Under the pieces are notes generated by a model. That model ran no database searches and was not told the DNA's origin. It worked only from the letters and a program-made list of their open reading frames with translations. A program made the position numbers and the translations under genes. A stretch of DNA of 64,000 nucleotides from Uloborus plumipes (taxonomy: Eukaryota; Arthropoda; Arachnida; Araneae; Uloboridae), in NCBI GenBank assembly GCA_038373865.1, contig JAXGGA010001673.1, positions 80,130-144,129 on the forward strand. Reading direction: 5' to 3'. Below are positions 54,732 through 64,000 of this stretch, in pieces (within the stretch, counting starts at the first letter, position 1; each line of letters opens with the position of its first letter).

Positions 54732-56169
54732 AGGTCAGAAAAGGAAGTCGGGACCCGTCGCTAGTTATTTTTGTTGCCCCTTCCTGCTGATGGTTCTTCA
54801 CCTGTTAACCGGGGAATTAGCTATTGCTCAATTCGTTTCACAATGGGGACTTATTTTTCGCAGCAACAAGTAATATCACACCTCAAATAATAAATCACAC
54901 CTCAGTAATATCACACCTCAAATAGTAACCAAAAAGTACTTAAGTCATAAATTTATTACTAATAAAAATATATAAAACACTGAAATTCACAATAAGAATA
55001 TTCAAATCAGAAAGTTATTACTAACATGTAAGACTAGGTGACCCGTGCGGAATTCCGCAAGAAAAAAAAAAAAAAAAACTCTAAACTTAAAATTTAATAC
55101 GACAATTTTTATTGGCTTCATTTGCACAACATCGCCATCTACTGCCGTCGTTCTGACAACTTTTCAAAGAGATCAAAGACTCGTTCACTTTTACAACTAC
55201 TACAAAAGTGATACCCTATATTAAAATCAAATACCCAAGGCTACTACTAAACTAAATACTAACGTTATCGCAAAACTACCATAGTATTTTGAAACAATAA
55301 AAGTTACAATTAAGGTTTACCGAGCTAAACCTTGGCTTGAAATGTCGCATTTAAAATTGATTTGAACAACAATGTAACGATTTTGACAGTTGAGCAAAAA
55401 ATTTTTTTCAAACTTCAATCGCTTATAAGTCGCTTAAACGTGGATTTTCGAGATTCTCGTTACGCGGCGCTAGCGGAGAAACGTTCTAAAGAACGCATTT
55501 TTTTTAATCTTTCGAATGAAATCAAAATGGAGAAGATACGACAATTATTTCGGGCTAGATAGAGTCAATTTTGTGCCCAAAAATTGAAGTTCGAATAAAA
55601 AACGAACCGACACTTTTTAGAAGGTGGGTCTAATTTTCGTCAATAGCCCGCGGGATAAGCTTCAAAATCATAAATTTTCTTGCAATTCGATAAAGAAATC
55701 AGCGAGTTTCGACCGGGTATAGGATTCGGCTTAGAGAAATAATATATGGAGATACTGAAATGCAGACTAAAATGAATCCAAATTGTGGCAGCTCGAAGTA
55801 TAGATCGTGCAACGTCCGTTTTTCCGTTAATAATGCTCAAGTTACAGATTACAAGAACATGAAAATTCATGACGCATCGACAATATGATGGCATATATAT
55901 AACCACTCTAAGATTTAATAGATAAGAACAACGTAGAACGTGATGCGTTCAATATATTACGATTAATTTCCATGACGAAAAATTTCGTCATGCCCATTGC
56001 TGTAGGCTTTTATGTATGACGAAATATTTCGTTAACAGGTTAAACACCCGCTCTTCCTAAATGGGTCCCCACATATTGGGTTGGGAGGCTCCGAAGTTAA
56101 TCCGAAGGTGAAATTTAACCTGCCCCTTTTCAAAAATCAAAGACTTCTATCTCTTAAATGCATCCATGC
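54732..56169. other. Spacer with ACTAGGTGACCCGTGCGG-type dispersed repeat
   Basis: 55033-55632 begins actaggtgacccgtgcggaa and ends gaaggtgggtct, related to the nested repeat at 46495-47895. The remainder holds short ORFs (55362-55562, 55640-55906) without recognisable motifs and a repeated acgaaa(a)atttcgt(c/t)a motif near 55975-56035. Confidence 0.45.
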
Positions 56170-56398
56170 GCTGTAAAAATTGAATGTTGTTTTTACAGTA
56201 TTTTACAGCTAATTTTAAAGCCGTAAACTGTAAAAATGTCTAATTTTACAATAATGAACTGTACAATTGCTGATTTTAGAGTAATAAACTGTAAAAATCG
56301 CTCATTTTACAGTTCATTTGTGCATTTTACAAGTCTTAAGTTGGAACCTCGGTTGCCAGTATTATCCTGCAAAAACGACAGTTCACTCTTTGCAGTGT
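56170..56398. mobile_element. Single-copy member of the CTGTAAA family
   Basis: A compact ~229-bp unit running from gcgctgtaaaaattgaatgt to ccagtattatcctgcaaaaacgacag...ctttgcagtg. Both edges resemble the edges of the large arrays. It suggests the arrays grew from a MITE-like unit with CACTG(T/C)AAA ends. Confidence 0.65.
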
Positions 56399-56862
56399 AC
56401 GTTGCTTCTGAAATCTGAAGCAACATTTGATAAAGAAACCAAACATTGGAAAAATCAAAGACGCGCCTTTTGTTTTGCGAAAAATGCTTTTTTGCTGATA
56501 GAATGGCGACTCGCCGCATTCCTTTTGCTTCGAAACGAGTCTCTATTGAAAGAATGAGTCAGGACCCTGCTCCACATCAGCGTAAAACGCGACCGAAACC
56601 GAAGGCAGAAACAGAAAATCCGGGTACTTTCCATAGGAACACTATGTAATCCATTTTACGTTTCTGCTTTACGTCAATGTAGAGCAGGGCCCTTAATGTG
56701 CCTCAACATCTATTTTTTCAGTGACGTATTCGAGATTTTAATGACCAGTCCCTTCAATTGTTCACACCGCTCTTCTAAAGTTGTCCCAAACCATTTGGGA
56801 AATAAATGACGCATCCTAGTTGAATCGAAAAATTGGCAGTCAACTGCAATTTATATTTAACT
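56399..56862. other. Moderately GC-rich spacer with small ORF and hairpin
   Basis: ATG at 56503 (agaatgg context) opens a 48-codon basic ORF (MATRRIPFASKRVSIERMSQ...) ending TAA at 56647-56649. caggaccctgctccacatca pairs imperfectly with tgtagagcagggccc downstream (56685-56699). No homologue recognised. Confidence 0.3.
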
Positions 56863-57472
56863 AGCTTATTACTCGGCGTTACCCAGGTGCTTATTAATAT
56901 AACATAGCTCTAAAAAACATTTGAATGAATTCTATCTACATGAGCACCTAAAAATTGCATCAATCTGTCCTTTGCATTATTCCTCTAATGGGAGGACCGA
57001 AAAATGCTCGCAAAAATTAGAATTAAATATTTGTTGGAACCTCTACACTTTCTGCATCATACAATATTTGCGCCAATGTTCCGAGGAAATTAGAACATGA
57101 ATTATAATTGTTTCTAACTTATTTCATGTTTCTAACTTATTTCAAGTAGGTGTGCCTTAAATAGATAACTCATTGGTAATCGTAATCTGTGTAGGTAAAT
57201 ACTCACAGTTAAATATCGAATCAATGTGTATGCTAAAAGGCTTATCTCTATTACTCTATCTATTCAAAATTGAGAGAAAATGCGACAAAAAATTTGAATT
57301 TTGAACTTTTTGAATTTTTTTTTAAATTTCAAAACCCCGCCAATGTGAATTCTAGTGCATCGAGGAACCTCTGTGCCAAGTTTGATGAAAATCCGACGAA
57401 AACTGGATTTGTATAAGGAACAAAAATACGAACAAACAAACATACATCCATTTTTATGTATATATAGATAGA
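56863..57472 (+). repeat. Dispersed repeat, ACTAGCTTATTACTCGG copy
   Basis: Starts aactagcttattactcggcg and ends ...catccatttttatgtatatatagatagatgg. Shares gtgcttattaatataacata, aattctagtgcatcgaggaa and aagtttgatgaaaatccgac with 12294. Confidence 0.82.
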
Positions 57473-58409
57473 TGGTCCTCAAAAGTTCCGCATTTTAACT
57501 TTTTGCCGTATAGAAGCTTCATCCACTGGGCGTACGCCACGTCTCATTACGTAACATTTTACGAGTAATGACCTCTAGATGTCCGCATTCTTATACAATG
57601 ACTCGTATAAGCGTCAACTCACTGGCTCAGCCAGGATTTCCTCTTGGGGGGGGGGGGGGTTATAACCTCTGAAAGTTTCGTAAAAATGTGAGATGGTCAC
57701 GTTGAGAATTATTTTTTTTAAATATTATTGGTTGAATTAATAAGGAAAATTCCGAAATTGAAAATTTCATTTTTATACTTGTGCACCATTTTGCGTGTTG
57801 CTTAGTCACTTCGTTTTCTAGTACTTCCTTTGAGAACCAGTCTTTTCCCTCGGTCTCATCGAATTTTATTTTTTTTGAAATCGAACAGTGGTATTGAACC
57901 TATCTGCGTGGTAATGAACTTCCACGAACTTTTGTTTGAATATAAACATCCGCATTTTGGAGTTGAGAAAAAAAAGCTTCGAATACTTGCTTTCGGGTCA
58001 AGAACCGCTGAAACGGTATTCTAATAGCACGTATGGTTGGTTTTGAAGAAAATTCACAAACACAGAGTAGAACAAAAAGATGGACAACTTGCAACCGCAG
58101 AAAAATAATTGAAAGAACTCTCTATTCAAAAACGACTAAAAAAAAACTTTGTTTTCTTTGAGGAAAGGTTCGTTTATTTCCCTTTGAGTTACGACAGACG
58201 TTGAAAGCTGCACCTTCGTCCCGAAGTAAACATTTAAGACATGTTTTTCTTCTCACTGTTTTCTTTCGTTCAAATAATTTAGTAAAGAATACCCATTTAC
58301 CGAATGGAGGAAAATACTGGATACGCCGCGTGTCATTGCCCAGTGCCATTCGTTTTTTTTAGTGCTATTCGTGGTTTGTAAAATTTTATTTAAACTCTAT
58401 TAAAAAAAA
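57473..58409. other. Spacer, no gene recognised
   Basis: Short ORFs on both strands (57830-58349) without motifs; a g-run at 57647-57659. Composition slightly less AT-rich than neighbours. Confidence 0.4.
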
Positions 58410-58918
58410 CTAGCTTATTCCCCGTCGTTGCCCGGTATTGCATCATGTTTAACTTATTTCATACTAAAATGAAATAGGTGAGCCTTAAATTGGTAATATT
58501 GTTGTTAATCGTAATATGTGTTGGAAAATATACTCATATTTAAATGTGAGCGCATAGTACGCAGTCCTCATGTATGTTGAAGCTGATGGCTTCTGAAAAA
58601 AAATAAAAATAAATAAATAAATAAATGTGTTAAATTTTATCAATTTGTATGCTTAAAGACTTATCTCTATTACTCTTATCTATTCAAAATTGAAAGAAAA
58701 TGGCCATTTTAAGACAAAAAATATGAATTTTGAACTTTTTGGATTTTTTTTTTTTTTTTAATTTCAAAGCCACGCCTATATGAATTCTAGTGCATCAAGG
58801 AACCTGTGGCTAAGTTTGATGAAAATCCGACGAGAACTGTGACTTGTATAAGGAACAAACATACAAACACAAAAACATACATATATACATACATTCATTT
58901 ATATATATATATACTATA
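58410..58918 (+). repeat. Dispersed repeat, ACTAGCTTATTCCCCGTCG copy
   Basis: Starts aactagcttattccccgtcg and ends in acattcatttatatatatatat. Carries the gaaataggtgagccttaaat and aagtttgatgaaaatccgac blocks. Confidence 0.82.
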
Positions 58919-59257
58919 TATTGATGAATGCAACGAGCAATACTTTCTCTGAAATAAAATTCTTATTAATTTTTCAAAACGTTCTTGGGTCTTCTGTGAG
59001 TGAACCCATCGAAATAAGCTAAAGTCACATAAATGGGTTCTGCATTCAATTCCTTTTTAATTTATTGCTCGAAAAATATTTTCTAGGCAATGTAGGATTG
59101 CTGACTTGTCGCTGACTGCTAAGTCGCCACCCTTGTAGCAACCTCTGGTAAGTCACTTTTTTTTTAATTCTGTTAACATATTTTCTCACTATTCCATTTG
59201 TGTTTGTTGTTTTCTCTGATGTTCAAGTGACTCTTTCTCATGTTTGTACTCATACAG

Positions 59258-59325
59258 TGAAACTGATTCGTGATAAATCCGCCGCAGAATCCGGGGTGTG
59301 GCTACACAAGCAGGGGTCTCCAGAG
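59258..59325 (+). other. Candidate internal exon of an unknown host gene
   Basis: A pyrimidine-rich stretch ending tttgtactcatacag (59257) is followed by 68 bases and then a strong donor, ccagag|gtaaga (59326). Two leading bases plus 22 open codons read KLIRDKSAAESGVWLHKQGS(PE), so acceptor phase and donor phase are well defined. The segment is more GC-rich than both flanks. No family is recognised and no neighbouring exon was found within the window. Confidence 0.3.
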
Positions 59326-60235
59326 GTAAGAAGACTTTTTTTTTTCCTTTCTTTTCTTTTTGAGGAGGGTGGGGCATAGGTGGCTGGTGCACAGAAAAAG
59401 TGGGGCGGAGGGTCAAGAAATGGGTGGGGGGGGGGGCAGCATTTCAATAAGCTGTTTTTTTTTATAGCAGCGTTTTGTTTTTATATGTTTGCATTTTAAC
59501 ATTACTGATTATTGACCTGTAAAAATGTCAGAGAAGTTAATCAAAAATTATGACGGAAGGCCCTGTTCCGATTCAAAACTCCATTTTTATAAAATAGCAT
59601 GAAAAGAAGTCTATTTTGTTGAATATTCAGCTTTAATTTTTGTGAAATTAATCAATCCATAGAGTAAAAAAATCATTTTTCCATTGAACATTACTTTTTA
59701 ACTCTGAAAAGTGAGGGGCATGGTCCCTTTGCATTGTATCTCTAGCCGATACAACACTATGTTTGAGAACCTGGCAACCCTGATGGACTTCTTTCCATCA
59801 GGACATCGGAAGCACATGAGTGATTCCATACCAACTCACCAGAAAAAAGAAAAGTTGGTAGCACGACCAACTCGGATTTTCTTTTAATTTGGCACACATG
59901 TTGATCATATAGAGGCATGGAAAAGTCCAAATTGTTAGGTTCCTGCTCCACTTATTTTCTGAGATACACGCCCTCAAAATTTGTCTGCCACGTCAAAATA
60001 CTAAAAAAGTCATGTTATTTAATCATTTTTTATAAAAAATAGTACTCATGCAAAATAAAAGTGTTAGATATCTATGGAAACTAGTTACTCCAGGCATTCA
60101 GAAAAAAAATACTAGAATGCTTATAATGAAAATTGCTAAGGTACAGGGCTCTTTGAAGTTGTCCTCACAAAAACTCGATTTTGCCGATTTTGCTAAAATT
60201 GAAGAATTTATTCCAAAAAAAGGAAGACATAACTA
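59326..60235. other. Spacer with transposon-like A-rich DNA
   Basis: C/G-rich patch at 59360-59440 and AT-rich remainder. The ORF 60048-60236 has no recognised motif and ends at the edge of the 60236 element. Confidence 0.35.
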
Positions 60236-60769
60236 GGGCCATTCCAGCCTTACGTGTGTGACTTTTTGACGCCATTTCCTTGCAAATAACAATAAAAACC
60301 AGGACGATATTTTTTATATATTTCTTAGTGGTTGCTATTGGAGTAACAGAAGATATGCAAAAGTTGTAATGCGGCGTTATTTTTTTCATAGGACACTTTT
60401 GAATTTTTTTATAAAATTTTAAATACAGAGTTACGTGTGTGACTCGGAAAATCTGAAAATAAGCTATACCTGATATTATTGTGCAATTTCCTGTGAAGTT
60501 TTAAAAGATAAATGAACGGTGATTTTTGTGCATGTGTCTAAGTATACTAAGTAAGTATTCCACATATTCTTTTTTTTCTAAACTTCGTAGAGTAGCAATA
60601 AAAAATTTTTAATATTCCTTACGTGTGTGACACTAGAGACTTACGTGTGTGACCGCGTGCAGCATGTCTTCATTTTAAAGTCAATTCAACTTCCACAACT
60701 GATAATTATAGCTATCAGCATTATAAATGTGTCTGTATGTCTCTACCCCCTCCCCCCTCCCCCCCCCCT

Positions 60770-61150
60770 CTTCTAATATTTTTTGAGTGAGCAGTCCGAT
60801 TTGAACAAACTTTTTTGTTCGAAAGATCTCGGCGAGGAGACCTCATTCTCACATTTGACTTTCAGATTTGAACAATTTTTCGTTCAACTTTGAACCGTTC
60901 AAACAACCTGTCCCCCGTTAACAACTTTTGAGTAAACAATCCGATTTGAACATTTTTTTTCTTTTGTTCTAATAATCTCGGCGAGGATAAATAATTCTCA
61001 CATTTAATATTTTGGTTTGAGCCCTTTTTTGTTCAACTTTGAACCGCTCAAACAACTGGTCCCCCGCTAATTACTTTTGAGTTAAACAGTCTGATTTGAA
61101 CAAACTTTTTTTGTTAGAAAGATCTCGGCGAGGACAATTAATTCTCATGT
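60770..61150 (+). repeat. ~149-bp tandem repeat, ~2.5 units
   Basis: ca(g/a)tc(c/t)gatttgaac at 60789, 60939 and 61086 and (g/a)atctcggcgagga at 60823, 60973 and 61122; units share gttcaactttgaaccg(t/c)tcaaac. Confidence 0.85.
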
Positions 61151-61557
61151 TTGACTTTTCGAATTGCCCCCCCCCCCCACCCCCCACGTACCCATTATCT
61201 TTCGGATGAATATTTTACCAAATTTGAAATTTGAAATTGGCAAACGGGAAAGTAGGCTCGTTCAGTTCCGGACGGAACCACTTGTTTAATATTTGATTTT
61301 TTGCCCTAAACGAAAGATCTGATTTTGTTGGACATTGCCGCTAGTAAATAATTAAATTGCAAAGATGTGTTCACAAAATAAAGAATGAAGACGAAATTAA
61401 TTCTCATTTGTATACAAATTATATATAGGTTATTTTATAATTTATTTATATAACATGTTACATGTAATCAGAGGAGATTAACAAAAAAAATTCAATTAAA
61501 AAAATCGGTTCCTGGGAAAGTTTCTCAAACAAAGACCTGACTCTTAACCCTTCACCG

Positions 61558-62044
61558 CACGATTTTTATATTTTCATGAAAAAAGTCATATGCTACCTTT
61601 TAATAACTCTGAGTTCAGGAAAAATGAAGAAAAAAATTTATCTTCAAAAGGTGCACCAAAAATGATGTTTTAATTGTTTGTTCTACATATGGCACAAAGC
61701 ACATAGCATATGCTTTGTATACCGATAAGTGTAATAATCTACAATGTGTTTTGTGCCATAAGTGGTACAAACAAATTTGCCACTATGTGTATTAAAACAT
61801 TTTTAGAACAAAGGAAATAATGACCAAACAGACTTCTAACGGAAATGCGGACACTTTTTTTCAAAAGCAAGAACTGTAATACCTAGACTAGTGCAACTAA
61901 CTAGTACATAAACATCACACTAAACTGTTATAGCAATGTTCCAGAAGGGGCGTAAAACTCAGTTTAACTGCATTTAAAAAGTCATTGGAATATATGAGGG
62001 TTTATTTGGTTTGTGCCAGATCTGGCACACCGTGCAGTGAAGGG
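61558..62044. mobile_element. piggyBac-type MITE (487 bp), second copy
   Basis: TIR CCCTTCACCGCACG (left, one change) and CCCTTCACTGCACG (right, minus), TTAA at 61554-61557 and 62045-62048. Near-identical to 30483-30981, including the TGTGCCAGATCTGGCACA palindrome. Confidence 0.92.
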
Positions 62045-62764
62045 TTAAGGTAAACCATTCAAAAGTCTTACGTGTGTGACAGCTTTTAAAGAGCCTCGTT
62101 AAAACGTTTCTGCCGAATGGATGAAGATGTGCGTCAGGTTACAGGTGTTATGTATCAAGTTAATTTATGATATGAGATAGTTTTCTTTTAGTCCCCTAAT
62201 TAGACCTAGGGGGGAAACTATTCTATCTTTTGCCTTACGTGTGTGACCAAAAAAAAGTAACCTGCATATTTTGAGGGGTTAAAAACTTATGAAACACTTT
62301 ATTACAAAAAATATGAGATATAATCATACTAAAGGATCTACGTTCATGATATTTGATAGTTTTTCCAAAAAAAAATTGATTATTAGATGAAAAAAATTCT
62401 TTGACATTTTTTCACTAATAATGCATTTTTTTTTAAATTTGTCTCAATGTTATTAAACAAGGCTAAAATATGAGAAACGAAAAATTTTATCTTAAAATTG
62501 ATGCTGGAATCGAAAAGAGTTGATATTTTTTTTTGTCAAAAAATAAGGTTTGTTTTTGTATTATGGGGGGAAAAAATTTTGGTGTGTTAGGACCACTTTT
62601 CGTGGAATTGCCCACCAAAGGTTTACTCACACATTATTAAGATAATATTATTGAGATAAATATTTGAAGCTCCTTTATTTTAATTGATTTTTCAAGAAAT
62701 TCTTTAGTACTTACCCCTTTATACCCTTGTTCTTTGTTGCAGTATTATTTTGTAGAAAATAGAG

Positions 62765-62925
62765 TAACACGGTAATAAACTTAAATTAGCGATTTTACAA
62801 TTATCACTGTAAAATTAACAAATTTACATTTAAGTGCTGTAAAATTATAAATTTTTACATTTTTTTATTATAAAATTAGCAGTTTTGTACTGTAAAAACA
62901 ACATTTATCTTTTACAGTGTATCAG
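62765..62925. repeat. CTGTAAA repeat cluster, diverged
   Basis: Units such as ctgtaaaattaacaaattta and gtactgtaaaaacaacattt, ending ttttacagtgtatcagcc. Confidence 0.75.
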
Positions 62926-63189
62926 CCCGTTTCGTTTTTTTTTTCCTCCCCAGAAAGTCTGAAATTGATTCGGATAGCCAGAGGTAATAGGAGCTCTACT
63001 GTGTGATGAAAAATTCCCAATAAAAAAAATAATTAATAAAATAAAGATAGAAGAAAATAAATAAATAATAAAAAAATATCAAATCCCAGACTAATGTTTT
63101 TAGGTAGACGAGAAAAACCAGCATTTTGCTTTGGACGCTACGTTAGTGTATTCAAAATAAATAAATAAACAAAATAAATCTATATTTTC
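62926..63189. other. Low-complexity spacer
   Basis: Several aaataaataa runs; no gene. Confidence 0.5.
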
Positions 63190-63453
63190 AAAAATAGATG
63201 TTTGTGTGTTTGTTTCTCATACCATTTTCTTTCAATTTTGAATATATAAAGTAAATAGAGATAAAACTTTAAGCATACAAATTGATAAAATTCAAAACAT
63301 TTAACTATGAGTATATTTCCAACAAAGATTACGATTAACAATGAATTATCAATATAAGACTCACCTATTTCACTTTAGCATGAAATAAGTAAAAAACAAT
63401 TATAATGGAGCTATAGTTCACACCCGGGCAATGCCGGATAATAAGCTAGTAAA
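63190..63453 (-). repeat. Dispersed repeat, ACTAGCTTATTATCCGG copy (truncated)
   Basis: Minus strand starts actagcttattatccggcat and shares the gaaataggtgag, attcattgttaatcgtaatc and tttgtatgcttaaag blocks with 58410; it ends at the acacacaaac tail. Confidence 0.82.
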
Positions 63454-64000
63454 TAAATGCAGGACCAGGGGGAAATAAGGATGAAAGTCACTTTTTCGTC
63501 AATTTTGAGATATTAGCGCTATCTAGGTGCTATGAATGAGTAATATCATCTGGTAGAACAACAAAGGGGAAAAAAGATGAGAATCGACCGAAATATGCAT
63601 GAAGACTCTATTAACTACACAATGAGTTACGAGACATCAAACTTTGTTCTTCGTTTTTCTCGAAATCGGTTTTTAGACACTTTTATCCTTTTTCCCCTCC
63701 TGGCCCTTCAAATAAATCAATGAACAAAATAAATAAATGCATAAATAAATAATAAGCAATAAAAAGTAAAATAAAATAAATAACACAATAAAAAATAATA
63801 CAGTGAACTCTCACTTACACCGCCTCATTTATGCTCTTTTTTCACTTATACAACGATTTTAAATGGTCCCAGCACATTCCATAGTAAAATAATGATAGTA
63901 TCATTCGTTTATGCGTCGCTCGAAAGGTAAATATTTCACTTTTGCGCCGAATTTCCCGCAAAATGTCAAAAGTATAATTTGTTTTCTTTAAAAAATAAGC
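63454..64000. other. AT-rich window end, nothing recognised
   Basis: (AAATAAAT)n near 63710-63790 and a patch with gaactctcacttacaccgcc at 63803-63822 that may be another element's edge. No supported gene. Confidence 0.4.

Larger units (their letters stand above)
60236..62613. mobile_element. GGGC(C/A)ATTCCA-ended element carrying TTACGTGTGTGAC repeats
   Basis: Left end GGGCCATTCCAGCC and right (minus) GGGCAATTCCACGAAAAG; similar to the terminus at 1848. Six copies of TTACGTGTGTGAC in the same orientation lie at 60250, 60431, 60619, 60641, 62068 and 62235. A 149-bp tandem repeat (60770-61150) and a piggyBac MITE (61558-62044) are nested inside. No transposase is recognisable. Confidence 0.55.

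Overview
The window looks like intergenic or heterochromatin-like DNA from an arthropod nuclear genome. It is AT-rich, has no operon-like gene packing, and is built almost entirely of nested eukaryotic transposable elements, palindromes, minisatellites and microsatellites. An arachnid, most likely a spider, fits best. That is an inference from a Naiad-type Penelope-like retroelement with in-frame UGA codons at conserved Cys positions, plus abundant Tc1/mariner, hAT and piggyBac derivatives. I see no convincing host gene; one 68-base candidate exon (59258-59325) is the best hint.

Layout. 1-1848: right part of a DNA transposon whose repeated ends start GGGTCATTCCACG, with a remnant protein ORF. 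2843-4028: long-TIR MITE. 5692-6039: in-frame 93-bp minisatellite ORF. 7084-10228: TACAGGG-type transposon with a DUF4817-like transposase remnant lacking its catalytic core; a 2-kb hAT element (8-bp TSD) sits in its left TIR. 10709-11005: hAT MITE. 11007-11974: near-perfect ~970-bp palindrome whose arms each carry a degenerate hammerhead-like motif. 12294-13190: dispersed repeat ending in (TA)n, followed directly by a Naiad retroelement (13198-17440) with pseudo-LTRs, an N-terminal GIY-YIG nuclease, a U-x-C linker and a C-terminal reverse transcriptase. A MITE cuts the RT domain and a Tc1 element (17441-18851) adjoins the 3' pseudo-LTR.

19085-26644: minisatellites, a tRNA-Ser-like sequence, a GC-rich promoter-like patch, and a 5-kb unit bounded by ~190-bp inverted repeats (20265-25252) that encloses a foldback element, a decayed TE-associated protein gene and a hAT MITE. 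28140-33200: palindromic CTGTAAA repeats interrupted by hAT and piggyBac MITEs. 33487-38584: dispersed-repeat copies with a nested TIR element. 39452-40669: a structurally complete Tc1-like transposon with an open 347-residue DD36E transposase. 42706-46110: large CTGTAAA array. 46247-48137: hAT with a nested repeat. 48222-48868: compound (TAA/TAC) microsatellite. 49337-53433: a decayed Tc1 containing a hAT that carries a homogeneous 205-bp array. 53434-54731: more CTGTAAA repeats and a related-looking MITE. 55033-63453: further dispersed repeats, the candidate exon, and a 2.4-kb element (60236-62613) with six copies of TTACGTGTGTGAC.

The most notable object is the Naiad copy. UGA falls at a conserved Cys just before the GIY-YIG core and again at the first Cys of the CxC linker, as expected for a retrotransposon-encoded selenoprotein. 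This copy is itself dead (frameshifts, amber and ochre stops, insertions). All family calls come from reading motifs and repeats by eye; no database search was possible.
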